Positions 45,204 through 58,029 of a stretch of 64,000 bases of DNA are shown here, in pieces. The stretch is from assembly GCF_904849725.1 (NCBI RefSeq), contig NC_058521.1, positions 555,478,176 through 555,542,175 of the forward strand. Reading direction: 5' to 3'. Each line of letters opens with the position of its first letter. Positions within the stretch are counted from its first letter, which is position 1. The position numbers and the translations under genes are program-made. This DNA comes from Hordeum vulgare subsp. vulgare. Its lineage: Eukaryota > Streptophyta > Magnoliopsida > Poales > Poaceae. The notes under the pieces were generated by a model. That model saw nothing but the letters and a program-made list of their open reading frames with translations, was not told the DNA's origin and did no database searches.

Positions 45204-48200
45204 CTAGCCGTTCGAAGCCTTCACTCGCCTGAGGGACAGGTAGGCCAGCACCCGGTACCCGATGATCATCGCGACCAGGGCTCCGACCTCTGTCACGCCG
45301 TTATCCAGAGGTACGGAGGTCATCAGGATGTCCGGCACGGGGTCGTACTGCACCTTCAGCAGCAGCCTGTACGTGTGGTAGTTGAAGGACAGGTACCGGA
45401 GCCAGGATATGAATGGTGGAACTCTCTGCAGATCAGATGGAGGACAAAGTCAATAACCGAAGCCATATGCTAGTTATTACTTACAAGATTGAAAATCCTC
45501 AAAAAAAAAGTTATTACAAGATTGAAGATATATGTTTGTGCAACAAGTAATAATTCAGCTTTGCCCCTTCCAAAAACAGTAATAATTCAGCTTTGTATCG
45601 GTTAGTAGGTGCGAATAGGACTTGCTGTCACCTTTACAAAGAACCCTCCTGCTAGCATGAATGTCATGACTGTGACTGAAGCTAGAGTAGTTGCCTTCTT
45701 GATATCCAAGAGGGTAGCTCCAATTGCCAGTCCTAGTCCCTGCATACAACCTCCTTCTTCAGTCATAAACTTCAAATCAGAGTCAATGTTATTTTGAAGT
45801 ACTGTTAACATTATCATGTACGTTAGGCAACATGTTCCCTTACTAATAAGCGACACATCTGATGAAATGATAGACTAGAAAACGGTGTGCCAAAATTCAT
45901 CAGATACAATTCCCTTGCTATCTATTATTTCTGAGGAAACAAATTGCTCGCCATCTATATATTTCGAGAGAAAAACATCCCTTACGACCTATTTAATATT
46001 AATTTGATGTTCGTTCTGTTTTATTACTCCAAAATCAAGTCTGTTGTAACTAGTGCATTAATGGTGGCCACCACAAGGTTAAATAAAAAAAAACCTTTCA
46101 GAATATTAAATACTGTATCTAGGTTTACTTAGTTCACAAACAGCAATATAAAAGAGGGCGATGGGCATTGATTGTATGATTGAACCAGTTTTGACTGCCA
46201 TACCTGAGCAGCAATGATGCTGAGAAAGACGGTCAACATGCTAAGAAAGAAATGCATGGCACTTGCTTTGAGGCCTGCCATGAAGTAGACAATCACCATA
46301 AATATGACTGGGAGGAAAAGGTCTAGTGGCAGATCACTTGTCGTTCTGGCCAGGAAGTATGCACTGAGCTTGTACATGTCAACTGCACGCTCCTTGTTCA
46401 ACATTGCCCTCTCTTGAGGGAATGTGAAGATGGCAGTAAACACAGGAAAGAAACCCCAAAACACAGCTATGAAAAACAGTAAGCCTGCCTGCATAGACAA
46501 GACGGCAGTGTCTTATGATGGTACATATCCTTAATTACTTGTAGAAGTATTAAATTGACCAATTTAATTATAAATTACATGTATCAAGTAATTATTTGTG
46601 TGCATATACCTGATCTTGTAGACCTTTTGGTGTGGTGGGATCAGAGCGCCACCAGAGCAAACCTAAGATAATTGATGTAGCTATGACCTGGGTGATTCTC
46701 ATCCAGCTCAAATAATCATGCCGTCTTTCCTTGAGACCCCTACAGAAGAGGATGGAATATTGCTGGCACCAGTTTGTGCCCCACTCTCGTTTCGAAGATG
46801 TTATTGTTGCCTTCATATCATCACTGATCGGTAGTGGTGCTAGAAGTTTCTTCTTCTCCTTATATGCCACTCGATGCTCATAAGCGTCAACAAGGTACTG
46901 CATGAAATCACATACAAATTATTCGTACAGGACTAAAACAATTTGTCTACTCAAAACACAAGCGCATTGCTTTAATGTCTTCACCTCATGAACATCTTGT
47001 GCTGATGGCCTTAAGTTAATCTTGGAATTAGTATCCTGCAGATTCTGATTTTCCATGTGCAGTTTGTCATCTAATTCGGAAGGAACAGAAACATCATTAG
47101 TGTTGCCATTAGCAAGATCCAGTAGAAACTCTGCTGGGTTCATTGCTATGAGCGGATTGCATCCAATGGATGAAAAGTAGGGCATGGCTTCAGCTGTCTT
47201 CCCAAAGTAGAGCAAACTTCCTCTGCCCAGGAGGATAAGCTTGTCAAACTTGTGAAACAGCCTGCTGGATGGTTGATGGATCGTGGTGACCACTGTCTTC
47301 CCAGTCTGCATCGAGTAAACATAATTAAAGTTCAACCCAACTGCTGGGACAGCTAATGTGTAACTACTTTCATGTTACCTCAGCAATATCATGTAGAAGT
47401 TGAACTATCCTAAGTGCTGTAGTTGAATCCAAACCAGATGTCGGCTCGTCAAGGAAAAGCAAAGATGGATTGATTATAATCTCATTTCCTATGCAAACTC
47501 TTTTCCTTTCACCCCCTGAAACCCCACGCACAAAAGATCCTCCAATCATAGTGTCCTGGCACCTTCAAACACGCTCACACGATTAACCAAGCTACCTTGT
47601 GAGAAGAGAAGAGCGATATGCATATAAACCAGCGAAAGTATATACCTCTCGAGGCCTAGTTCATATATGATGTCCATTGCCCGTTCTTTCTTTTGCTCCC
47701 TTGTCATTGTTCTTGGGAGACGAAGTAATGCTGCGTATGTTAGTGTCTCCTTAACAGTAAGATGGGTAAAGAGAACATCATCTTGAGTCACAAATCCAAT
47801 CCTGCAATCCAAGTAAAAATCCAGTTATTATATGTCAGAATAGCAATGGCATCACAACTCGAGAGACATCCAAGCCTACTTCCAGCCTCACTAATCCTAA
47901 TCCTAATCCTCCAACAAACAGTCCATGCACCTGACTACAATTGGTTTCGGTGGACAACCAGAAACCAGGAGGACTATGCAGAGCTGAACTGGGTTAGGAA
48001 TTCTGCCGAACAGGTTACATGCAGGTGGGTTTGCCGCGCTGCTTGGCCAAGAAGCAGTTACTAGCTCTAACTCACTTCTGCGATCAAATGAAGCCACCGG
48101 TTAAACCATGACGAGGGGACGCCCAAGAGATCCTCGTCGGTCGTCTTGACATTTGTGGTGATGGGTGGATGAGAGAGGACCCGGCTAGTGGTGGTCATGA

Positions 48201-50086
48201 CACGCCAGTGAAGGGAACACGAGGAGACGAAGGATCGGGACTCTAGGGGAAGGCGACGGCGAGTGTCGTGATGCCGGAGAGAAGCCTAGAGTCGCCGGAG
48301 TTTGAGAAGACTCGCCGGCTCTCAGAACAGGCCAGACGCCGTTGTTTTTTTTTTTTAGGCAAAGACGGCGTTGGTGTTGCTGTTGCACTCTCGCTCGCAC
48401 GTCACCTGGCCCAAAGAAGGCCCAGCCACAGGGGCCCAGACCCTTACTTGCCAAGCCCCAGCCACAGCTCGCCACTTATTCCAAAAAAAAACTAAAAGAA
48501 AAAACTTATTGAGAAACAAAAACGAGATCGCCACTCACTATTTACCGTGTTCTAAAAAAAGATGCTCACTATTTTCCCAAATAAACAAAAAGGTGCACCA
48601 AAAATAAGCTAGCGAGAAAAAAAAGAAAAACACGTCACTCATTTTCAAGAAAAAGAAGAAGACTCTCACTCTAGTCAGACAGACAGGCACAGGCACAAGA
48701 CAAAGACATCACGTAGCGAGTGACAATCTAACTACTTGGAAAAACATTGCAATGATAGACTGACAAGTCAAGCTACTTCCAGCCTCTATCACAAAAGAAA
48801 AAAAAGGAGCCTTCACTTAATTAGACGAGGCAGCTGGCGCTGGAGGCCACCTTTTATCTTGCCGGCAAGCAAGGGCAGAAACAAGAGCCACGAGATCGAC
48901 GAGGACAGATTAGCAGGATAACCGTGAGTCGTGCCTAGCTAATTAAGCCCTCCTTTATTAGCCGATGGACACTTCTGACAGGCGACGGCCATGCATGGGC
49001 TACACGTACGTACGTGACGTACCTGTGGCATGGGCTACACGTACGTACCTCGTGCATGCACCTCCCATGCATCCATCGTGTTAGGCCACGCGACACGATT
49101 TGATTATTGAGGGATTATCCGTTGCAGGGCCTAATTAATGAGCGGTAAACTAAGCATGCTTGCCCTACTCTAGCTATGGCTAGCGGCTACCTTTGCTAGG
49201 GTTAACAATAACTAACTGGGTATGGAGCTGGCTGGTATGTGAAGTTACCTGCGCTTGAGGGACTTGCCGAACGGCTCGTCGTTGTAGGAGATGCAGCCGT
49301 CGGCGGCGGTGGCCCGGCCGCCGAGCATGCTGAGCAGCGTGGTCTTGCCGCTGCCGGAGGGCCCCATCATCGCCAGCACCTCGCCGGGGCTCGCCGACCC
49401 CGATATCCCGCTCAGTATCTCCCTCGGCGTCCCCTTCACCGCCACCCTGTACTTCACCTCCGAAAACTGCATGCATGGATGCATGGCAATGGCCGCCCCG
49501 GCCGGCGCACTCGGTTTAGTTTAGGAGACAGTTGCTTTTTTCTCTGCTTTGGTAGTACGTAGTAACTAGGAAGTGGAGTAGAGCACGTACGTACCTTGAG
49601 GTATATGGGCAGGGTGGGCTCTGCCATGAGGCTCTTGCGGCGCGTGGTGTCGGCGGCCTCGAGGTCGACGTCGTCGTCGCTGAAGGGCGCGAGCTCGGCG
49701 GAGGACATCATGTCCTGGGGCGGCGGGGTGAAGCCGGTGAAGGTGAAGGAGAAGCCGAGGCTGGCGCTGGAGGCGCGGCTGAGCGCGGCGCCGCTGCTGA
49801 CGAGGTCCTCCATGTCCAGCTTCAGCTGCGCGCTCCGGGACTTGCGGATGTGGCTGCGGCCGTGGCTGTTCCCGCCGGCGCCGCTGCCGCCCGACGCGGA
49901 CCGCTTCCCGAAGCTGGACTTGCGCGACAGGCTGGCCGCGTCGGCGGTGCTGCTGAGGACCGTCTCCGCCGACGCCGTCCGGCTGAGCGACTGCGCCGTG
50001 GACGCCGACGCCGGCGCCGGCGGCAGCTGGTCCGACTTGCTCCGCCCGATCGCGCCGCCGTTGCCGTCCGCCGTCGGCCGCTCCAT
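45204..50086 (-). CDS. ABCG22: ABC transporter G family member 22-like (half-size)
   Basis: Nine exons on the - strand: 50086-49595, 49466-49249, 47801-47646, 47562-47379, 47305-46985, 46897-46610, 46488-46204, 45739-45632, 45425-45204. All introns are GT-AG in phase; the product is 757 aa, normal for the family. The start is ATG at 50086 ([11 protein letters not shown]); the frame upstream holds GTG but no ATG. The Ser-rich N-terminus carries [13 protein letters not shown] and [14 protein letters not shown], typical of ABCG22-type proteins. Nucleotide-binding domain: Walker [10 protein letters not shown] (199-207), signature VSGGER (303-308), Walker B LLFLDE (323-328), then H-loop TTIHQPSSR. 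Six membrane segments follow (for example [45 protein letters not shown]). Half-size ABCG proteins work as dimers exporting lipids, hormones or other compounds; Arabidopsis ABCG22 affects stomatal water loss. Substrate here is unknown. It looks intact and converges on MCA1. Confidence 0.92.
47802..49248. other. ABCG22-like intron 2, 1.45 kb
   Basis: Longest intron of the gene. It contains three TAATCC repeats (47891-47909), A-rich tracts around 48480-48660 and a short duplication GCATGGGCTACACGTACGTAC near 48993 and 49027. No element with termini recognised. Confidence 0.6.
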
Positions 50087-50219
50087 GATCGAGTCCTTCG
50101 CCCGGCCTACCTCCACCGCCAGCTCGTACTACGGCTAGCTAGCTGTAGGAGCTAGCTTTTACGCTTGAGAGACAGACAGGTAGGTGCAACTGTAGCTTTT
50201 ACACGAGCCGTGGGAGGCG

Positions 50220-50228
50220 ATATATACA
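50220..50228 (-). promoter_or_regulatory. Predicted TATA box of the ABCG22-like gene
   Basis: On the - strand GTATATATCGCC, 134 bp upstream of the ATG. It implies a leader of about 100 bp. Confidence 0.5.
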
Positions 50229-50590
50229 TACGGCCGGGGAGGCGGGGAGGAATGGACGAGCAGCTGAGGTGAGCTGCATGGTGGGCGGGACGACGTGGAC
50301 GGTGGCGGGGAGGGCGACGTGCGGGAGCGGGCGGAGGCAACGGAGGGGCGGAGGCGCGCCAGCGCAGCGGCCGCGCATTGATGGCGCTGGAAAGTGGGGG
50401 TGTGGCTGGGCGCGCCCGGGCTGCCACCCTCCGCACATGTCCCCCCTCACGACGCCGTATCTCCCAGGGCACCCGGCGGCCCGGCTGGAGGCGCCGCGCG
50501 TACCAGCGGCGCCGCGCGATGCGACGGGCCCGTCGCCTTCGCCGCCAGCGCCCAAGCCAATCCGTCTGGCTAGTAATCTATCGGAGCCTA
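50229..50590. other. Upstream region of the ABCG22-like gene
   Basis: GC-rich. Overlapping frames on both strands are compositional. No other feature recognised. Confidence 0.4.
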
Positions 50591-50663
50591 TCCTCGTGCC
50601 CGTGCTCGTGCGCGTGCCTGCCTGCTGCTTTTTCATGGATGGATCGGCTCGTTTGGAGGTAAT
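50591..50663. repeat. Direct duplication upstream of the ABCG22-like gene, copy 1
   Basis: TCGTGCCCGTGCTCGTGCGC through TTTTTCATGGATGGATCGGC to TCGTTTGGAGGTAATTT. The second copy lies at 50868-50939 with a small indel. Confidence 0.85.
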
Positions 50664-50867
50664 TTTCTTTTGAGGAGAGTACATCATCGTCATCGAGAAA
50701 CTGGGTCGACACATCATTCTAAGATTAACAAAGTCGTCACATACATCTTCGTATTCGACAGAAATGTCTCCTCACACTGAAATCGTACAATACTGAAAGA
50801 CTTGAAATAAATCCAGAAAAATACAAGCATCAATATCAAATTTAGGATTTAATCGATCGGCGCCGAT

Positions 50868-50939
50868 CATCGTGCCCGTGCTCGTGCGCGTGTGCCTGCT
50901 GCTTTTTCATGGATGGATCGGCTCGTTTGGAGGTAATTT
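50868..50939. repeat. Direct duplication upstream of the ABCG22-like gene, copy 2
   Basis: As copy 1, 277 bp further upstream of the gene, lacking CCTG in the CCTGCCTGCTG run. Confidence 0.85.
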
Positions 50940-51356
50940 GTTTGTTAACGACGTGGACGCATGCATGCACGCACGCACGCGTGACGTGCCCGGTGACCTC
51001 ACGCACGGCTCGACAAATCAAGCATTTCTTTTTTGCATGGAACAGCCAACGGTTGCACGGCTGACCCCAGTCGGAGTCCAAGTACTTCATCATCACACTC
51101 ACGTACAGTACGAATGCCCCTGGTTTTCTGCTTCCCATAATCATCACACGTACAGCGCAATTAATCGGCCATCGATCACGTGGGCTACTCGTACATACAA
51201 TGGTGGACCGACCGTGTTTCCATCGATCGGGGCTGAGTTTCCTCGGTCGGCAAACCTGGTTGGACGGCGAAGGGAAAGTGGTATCACCAGCTTATCAGGA
51301 TTCAAGTCCTGGTGTTTGTATTATTTTTAAATTTATTTTAAATTTTTCAACGATAA
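50940..51356. other. Intergenic, no gene
   Basis: ACGCATGCATGCACGCACGCACGCG-type alternating purine-pyrimidine run near 50957-50981. Nothing else recognised. Confidence 0.4.
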
Positions 51357-51659
51357 GGGCCTCTTTGATTCGTAGGATTTTCAAAATACAGGAATATGAA
51401 AAACGTAGGAATAAAGTGACATGTCCTTTTCTACACTACAGGATTTGAAAGTGTGTTTGATAGCACAGGAAAAACAAAAGAATTCTACAAAGAGGTTTGA
51501 GTGGATGGAAATTTTCCTCCAAAATGTAGTACAAACGAATCTTATGAAAAAATTCCAAAGGATTTCAATCCTACGAATCAAACGACCATCGTAGGAAAAA
51601 ATCCTAAAGATCCAAATCCTTTAAAAATCCAATGAAATTCCTTTGTATCAAAGGAGCCC
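51357..51659. mobile_element. Tourist-like MITE, 303 bp
   Basis: GGGCCTCTTTGATTC at 51357 and inverted ...GTATCAAAGGAGCCC ending 51659. Internal similarity GGATTTTCAAAAT.../...AATCCTTTAAAAATCC. Flanks TAA and TAT differ at one base. Confidence 0.65.
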
Positions 51660-52329
51660 TATTTTTCAGTAAGAGAAGACGTTTTTGTCGATGACGAAGC
51701 ATTTATGATGACTTCGTAAAATCTTAAGTATTAAAAAAAAGTTTCCTCGATCGCTCATTCGCATTCCTGTTACGTACTGACGAGACTTTGGATTACCAAT
51801 GCACTGTCGCATCCTAGCAGCGGCTAGACTGAGGCCTTGGATTTCATCTTCACAACGAAGGTATTGGACTATTGGTCATGGAGAGGAGGAGCACACACAA
51901 AGTTATGTTGGAAGTAGGTAGATGTACGTACGCGCCTTTGTGCTCTCCAAAATAATCATACACGAAACTCAATTGTTCGTGTGAATTTCAACTATCAACT
52001 CTATAACTGTGTTAAACTCAAAACTGTTATTTTTTCTTTGATAAATGACATTTCATTGTTATCAAGGTGATACAACTATATTAAAAGAATGTTCGGCCTT
52101 TGCATAATATGATGCACACAACCAACAAGTCTAAATGACCGAAAAATAAACATTGTTTTGCAGAAAAAATAAAATAAAATCAATCGAGCCTATGGTGGGA
52201 TATATCCTATCCGAAGATTACACCGCCACCCATGGAGAAAACCTCCCTGTCCGTACGCTCCAGCCGTGTAAACGCCATCATAGAAAGGTCTCTATCCTCC
52301 GGCATTTGCAGGATAGACCAAGTATGAAT
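51660..52329. other. Intergenic, no gene
   Basis: AT-rich sequence, no signature recognised. Confidence 0.35.
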
Positions 52330-54295
52330 TCATTGTGTACAGGCGTGAATAACTTGCACAGGAGAAGAAACACATTTATTACTAAAAACCACATAATTCT
52401 TGGTAAGCAACAATCCCCAACATAAGGAAGCCGCCATCACAAGAATATGTGAAGAAAATTGTTTATCCATATTCCGCAACCAGTCTTCGAACATGTTACG
52501 TGCACTGCATGAGGGGTATAGATTTAAAGCTACTTGAACAGTGACCCATACTGCTCGAGTGGACTTACACTTAAAAAATAAGTGTTTAATAGACTCGATA
52601 TGGTGACAAAAGACACATGTCTTACTCTCTTACTACCCTGTCAGTTACGTCGTGCCACGTTATCTTGACTTAGGCTTAGAAATCAGAGAAATATCTTGAC
52701 CCCTAGAGGTATTTTTAGCTTACACAATTTTTTATTGTCAACCTTACATAATTTTTTGTTGTCAACTGAAATATCACTATGAGCCATCGCATCGTACAAG
52801 GAATTCACTGAAAAATTGTCATTTTGATGCAGCTTTCATCGAAACTTGTCCGGCTCGCTTGTCAGTTGAACTTCCTCCAGACGAGAGAGTAATTCAATCC
52901 ATACTATCAGGTGAAGGCCAAAGAGTTCCCTACGAAAAGAAATATCGGGGTTTTGTTTTCCCAAAACTTGTTTGATCGTGGAAAATTTATGTGTGACAAT
53001 CCTGTACAAGCTTGAGTACTGTACCATTAGTGGGTGGTGCCTAGCCAAGTATCTTCCAAGAATCAAACCGGAGAATCATCCCTGACGGAGAATATACCAA
53101 ATTGAAAAAAGAATTCTTCGACCTTCATGACATCATACCAAAATGTGAATCACCACGTGTTCAATGAACTTGAGAAATGGTTTTCGACTCCACATATTTG
53201 TTACGAATGATTTCTTGCCACACTTCATTTTCAGTGAGTAATTTGTACACCCATTTACTCAGAAGAGCGGTGTTTTTAATCTCAAGATCTTGAATTCCAG
53301 GGCCCCCTTGACTTTTAGGGCGGCATAATACAATCCACCTAGCCAACCGATATTCCTTGGATTCGATATCGCATTGCCAAAAAAATTGGATTTAATGTAA
53401 TCTAGACGTTGAAGAACCACTTTCAGTAAGTGGAAGAAAGAGAACATGTATAGAACCATATTGCTAAGGACGAAATTGATCAAAATCAATCGCCCCCATA
53501 TGAGAAGAGTTTGGCCTTCCAGCTAGCTAGCCGTTTCTCAAGTCTCTCTTCCACACACTTCCACTCAGTGGTAATTAGGCACCGATAGTGAATCGGCCTA
53601 TCGAGACATCGAATCAGAAACTGCCCGACCAGAGAGCTCCTCAAATGCGCATAATAGCAGCTTGAGGTTTTTTTGCTTTATCTAGGTCATTATCCATAAA
53701 AAAGATAGTGTCATCTGCATATTGTAAAATAAATTGACCTTCTTCTACCAGATGGGGAATAACACCACCAATATGACCGGACACCTTAGCCCTCTCAACA
53801 GGGATAGCTAACATATCACCCGGGATGTTGAACAAAAGAGAGGATGTGGGTTTCCGTTGGCGAAGCCCCTTCTTGGTCTGAAAATAGTTGCTAACATCAT
53901 CGTTGACTTTGATAGCTACACTACCTCCAGAAATAATGCTCTCTACCCACCGACATCATTTTGACGAGAACCCCTTCATGCGTAAAGTTTGCAAGGGCCA
54001 TTTTACTTTATCATAGGCCTTTTGAAGTCAATTTTCAGGATGACTCCGCTCAACTTTTTACAGGGAAGCTCATGTACAACTTCATGCAACACAATCACTC
54101 CATCTAGTATTTTGCATCCTTGCATAAACATTGTTTAAGTGAGTTTGACTACATGGTTAGCCAACCCATTCAATCGATTTTTTGCAACATTTGTAAAGAT
54201 TTTAAATCTGACATTTAGGAGGCAAATTGGTCGATATTGTTGAATACGACTAGCCTCCTTAGTAGCAACAATGATGGACCCAACAGACGAGAAGC
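52330..54295 (-). pseudogene. L1-type LINE: reverse transcriptase and zf-RVT remnant
   Basis: Read on the - strand from 54295: RIQQYRPICLLNVRFKIFTN, then LDGVIVLHEVVHE, then KIDFKKAYDKVKW (the aspartate-containing RT motif), KGLRQRKPTSSLLF and the catalytic box LQYADDTIFF (53750-53720 region). After frameshifts, 53490-53160 carries the distal part (GGPGIQDLEIKNTALLSKWV). 52620-52330 carries a zf-RVT-like end (HIESIKHLFFKCKSTRAVWV). Several stops and shifts make it inactive. Endonuclease and ORF1 are not present. Confidence 0.8.
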
Positions 54296-55850
54296 CGACG
54301 CCTCGGACATGCAGTTAAACTTAACCGAGTGCGCACAACCTGCTAGGAATTAGCACTTAAATTTATGATGAACTAAAAACTACAATGAAAATAAAATAAT
54401 ATGAACATCACATCATGTACTAATTCAACTATCAATAGTGTATATATGGACTCAATGGACGGGAACGCTTGTGTCGCTCCTAGGGGGCGGCTCGGGCACA
54501 ACCCTATGCCATCGCCCCATCCCATCCCCTCTTACCTATTTCAACGCGGTTGAAAGAAACCGACAAGCTAATCCATGTTAGGCCAGCTCAGGTGGCAGAC
54601 TGGAAGGAGCCCTCTATCTGGAGAGCAGTAGTGGCCCTAGACGACATGGGCTCTAGTGGAGCCCGAACTCCTTGGCGGCCTCTATGTCTACTGATGGTTG
54701 TTGTGTCGCCATGGTTGCAGGGACATGGTGACACTGATGATGGTGGATCTGACCCTATTGTAGTCCACAACGACCAGGGTCGGGTTTCTGGTCGACCTAC
54801 AATGTGATGCCTTTTTGCATCTTGATCATCGGGTGCATATGGCAGCAGTTGCTTGTGCCTCGAGGTGTAGCGGATCACGATATGGTCCGTTGAAGTCCGA
54901 CCTCTCCTATGGTGCCCATGTCTTTGCAATCCTTTCAGCACGGATAGATGCGACCAATAAAGCCTTGGCATCTTGGCTGGATTGGCCCTTCGAGGTAGCA
55001 CAAGTGTGATGTGGCCATGCGTCCCTGCACGGTAGTCTACCATCAGCTTCCCGCCCACACATTGAGGGACATCAAACATATATTTGTTGTATCCCGCGAT
55101 AGTGGGGGTGTGCTACATAATTGTGCAAGTAGTGTGGGACGCGGACGTTTGATTCATGGGACATCTACATCCTATATGGGGAAAAATAGAAATTTAACAA
55201 ACAATCAGAAAAAAAAACTTGACCTTTCGTTGTACTCGTGAGAAAAGTTTCACAAAAGGAAAAAAAATCTTGTTTGACTTCTTTTCAAAAAAGATAATTT
55301 TTAGCCTAAATAGTGTGAATTGTGACCTACAATAGCAAATAAATTTTGTCTTTTTTGCTGTGAAGTCAATCATTGTTTTTAAAAAAAAATTATATACTAA
55401 TACAAAATTAAGTCAAGTTTATTCTAAATAAGTTCTTAACTATTTTGACTTCTTATTTAATTATTAAAATGGCAATCTCATATTAGGTGTATATACAATC
55501 AGAAATTAAAATGTATTTTCCAAGTAATGTGTCAGTTTCATCTCTTGTGCTAATCGAGACACTGTAAAAAGACTTCTTCGTGGCAGGTTGGCGTGGGGAA
55601 GTCTGTGAGCTTCGTTTTCGGTGTTGCTCTTCGAGTATCAGCCATCGACTTTCGAGTGAAAACATATGGATTGATGTCGCGCAACCGATGTCCAGTCTCA
55701 TTCTAGGAGGTATTGTGTTGTTGCACAGGTTGGATGTAATTGTTATCAATTTGATATTAATGTGGACTGAATGGTCGATTTGGCACTGAGTTGTCATCAT
55801 CCCATTCACAGGAATCATGCCTTTTTCTTCTCGCGTAGGAACTGACGAGA
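54296..55850. other. Intergenic, no supported gene
   Basis: A - strand frame of 163 codons (55079-54588) has no ATG-supported domain and no signature I know. 55200-55500 is AT-rich. Confidence 0.35.
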
Positions 55851-55854
55851 CTGA

Positions 55855-56258
55855 AAGAATGAGGGAGGGAATGCAAGTGCCAACACTGTCGCAGTGGCAA
55901 GTTGTGTCGACATGAGCCGTCCCTTCCGCGAATTAATGTGTACGTTCGGTACCAACTGAAAATGAAAGTGTTGTCCCAAGTGGGAAAAATGCTCACTCAT
56001 TAGTCAAGACTCAAGACTTGGCTTGGAACTCCATGGAAACAAGATACTACTGTAGCTTGGAGCTAGGACGCACCAATTGGAAAATGCAGTTGGCATGCCC
56101 ACGAGGGTACACAAATATTCCTATGGTCAATGGCCACTGCTCATCAGTCGCAATTTAGTTATTCGAACGACTTTGAAGAATGCTTTTTTCTGAAGACTTT
56201 TGAGTACGGGTTCTTAGGTCATGGTGTTTTCAAAATAATGAATGTGACATTTTCCTAA
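55855..56258 (+). repeat. Diverged intergenic duplication, copy 1
   Basis: AATTAATGTGTACG..., ACTGAAAATGAAAGTGTTGT, CACCAATTGGAAAAT, GAGGGTACACAAA and AGACTTTTGAGTACG occur in the same order at 59560-60000. A Tourist-like element interrupts this copy at 56258. Confidence 0.75.
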
Positions 56259-57001
56259 CAGCTCGTTTGGTTCCTGTCATTTGATTCCGAATTCACGGAT
56301 TTCATTTCTTAAATTCGATCCTAACTTATTTGGCTACCACGGAATTAGATACGATATTTCATTTTACAGTTTCAGGGAATCCAATTGCAACTGACCCAAA
56401 TCCTTTCTCAGATCCTGTCTTTTTCCATATCTTTCCAAACCCAACTCACCCTCCTGATCCACGCCAACTCCACGCTCTTCCACCCCTCTCCTCCCCGATG
56501 CGGCCACCGCCGCCCCGACGCGACCGCCACCACCGTCTCCCCGACGTGACCGCCGTCGTCTCACCAACGCGGCCGCCCCCGTCTCCCCGACGCAACCGCC
56601 GCCGCCCCGACGCGAACAACGCCGCCCGCAAGATCTCCGTGACGCCAACGTCTCTGTCCCTCTCCTCTCCGACGCGAACGCTGCCGCCAACAAGGTCTCT
56701 CCGACCCCAACGTCTCCGCCCCACTCCTCCCTTACACCAGCGACGCCTCTCCATCCAGATCAAGGTCACCACATCTCGCCCCTCTCCTGTGACTGTTGGA
56801 TCCGTCCCCTCTCAATGTTGGTGTTGGTACAGTTTCATGTTCATTTTGGTTCTGCTACAGATTTGACCTCAAAATCCTAGTGCCAGCCAAACATGAAATT
56901 TGGAATTGGAATCTAGATTCAACCAAATGAAATCTTGATAGAGATTTCATTTCATTTCATTTCAGCCAAATGAAATGAAATCAGGGGAGCCAAACGAGCT
57001 G
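56259..57001. mobile_element. Tourist-like element, 743 bp, with proven empty site
   Basis: CAGCTCGTTTGG... and inverted ...CCAAACGAGCTG, flanked by TAA on both sides (56256-56258 and 57002-57004). The paralogous copy at 59560-60000 reads TTTCCTAAGGT without the element. The interior (56500-56760) is a CCG/ACG-rich block whose Pro/Arg frames are compositional. Confidence 0.85.
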
Positions 57002-57039
57002 TAAGGTGCATCGGAAGAATTTGAACTCACATGTATATG

Positions 57040-57201
57040 CTACCACATCCGTTCTTAAATATAGATCTTTTTAAAAATTTCATTAATGGACTATATATGG
57101 ATGTGTGTAGACATATTTTAGAGGGTTGATTCACTCATTTTTATTCCGTATGTAGTTTCTAGTAAAATCTCTAAAACATATATTTAAGAACAAATGAAGT
57201 A
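57040..57201. mobile_element. Stowaway-like MITE remnant
   Basis: CATCCGTTCTTAAATATAGA... and inverted ...CATATATTTAAGAACAAATG, the Stowaway/Mariner type of terminus. No clean TA duplication assigned. Confidence 0.5.
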
Positions 57202-57241
57202 AAATCTCTAAAAACATGTATTTAAAAACAAATGAACAAAT

Positions 57242-57671
57242 GTAGTTTCTAGTGGAATCACGACATCTTGCATTGTGCGAGGGCGTGAGGACATTACGGT
57301 GGCCTTAGTGGCATATTGGGGAGCATTGTGCCTCCACACCTCTCCAAACGGAGATTAGCATCTGCAAGGGTGTGAACTTCGGAATACATCGTCGTCTCCG
57401 CGTGCCTCGGTTATCTCTTACCCGTGTCCTTTACTTATACACTTTACTTTGTGATAGCCATATTGTTTCTTGTTATATATCTTCCTATCACTTAGTTGTT
57501 TGTCTTGCTTAGCATAAGTTGTTGGTGCACATAGGTGAGCCTTGTTGTTTTAGTTTTTGTGCTTGACAAATTAAACGTTAGTTTTGTTCCGCATTTGTTC
57601 AAGCCTAAACCATAATTATTTTAAAGCGTCTGTTCACCCCCCCCCTTGAGGCGACATCCACGTTCTTTCAC
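57242..57671 (+). mobile_element. Copia LTR fragment, related to the LTR at 3601
   Basis: CTAGTGGAATCACG, GTGCGAGGGCGTGAGGA and GGGGAGCATTGTGCCTCCAC follow the order of 4580-4690. The end ...GCGACATCCACGTTCTTTCA corresponds to the LTR 3' end. The 5' two thirds are missing. Confidence 0.7.
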
Positions 57672-58029
57672 CCGATCTCGTCTCTTGTCGCCCCCGTAAG
57701 CGGCTGGCCCCGGCCTCATCCCCTGTCGCCCTGCCAGCCGTAGCCCCGACCTTTCTCCCGTCGCTCCTGTCGTCCACCATCTCACCTGCCGTCCCCAATC
57801 GTGTTTCCTATCGCCCCCATAGGCTACTAGCCCGTCGCCTGTTGCACCCGCCGGCCATTGACCCCGTCGCCCATGCCGGCCACAACCCCATTCATCGATG
57901 CTGCACCACCACTACCCTCGAGGAGCGGCATCCTGCGGTGGCACTCTCCACACCGAAGGGCGGGATCACGATCAAATCCAACGCTCGATCTCCGGCGCGG
58001 CGGACAGTGATGTTTGTGATCTGCATTGG
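57672..58029. other. C-rich degenerate stretch
   Basis: Irregular repeats around GTCGCCCC and CGTCGCC. The short frame at 57842 is not supported as a gene. Confidence 0.4.

Noticed and set aside
50087..50116. Ten-residue N-terminal extension of the ABCG22-like protein
   Set aside because: The extension would start at GTG; the first ATG in frame is at 50086 and matches the family start.
49596..50155. 180-codon + strand frame opposite the ABCG22-like exon 1
   Set aside because: Antisense shadow of a GC-rich exon.
56364..56866. 178-codon Pro/Arg-rich frame and its antisense
   Set aside because: Lies within a Tourist-like element and follows CCG/ACG composition.
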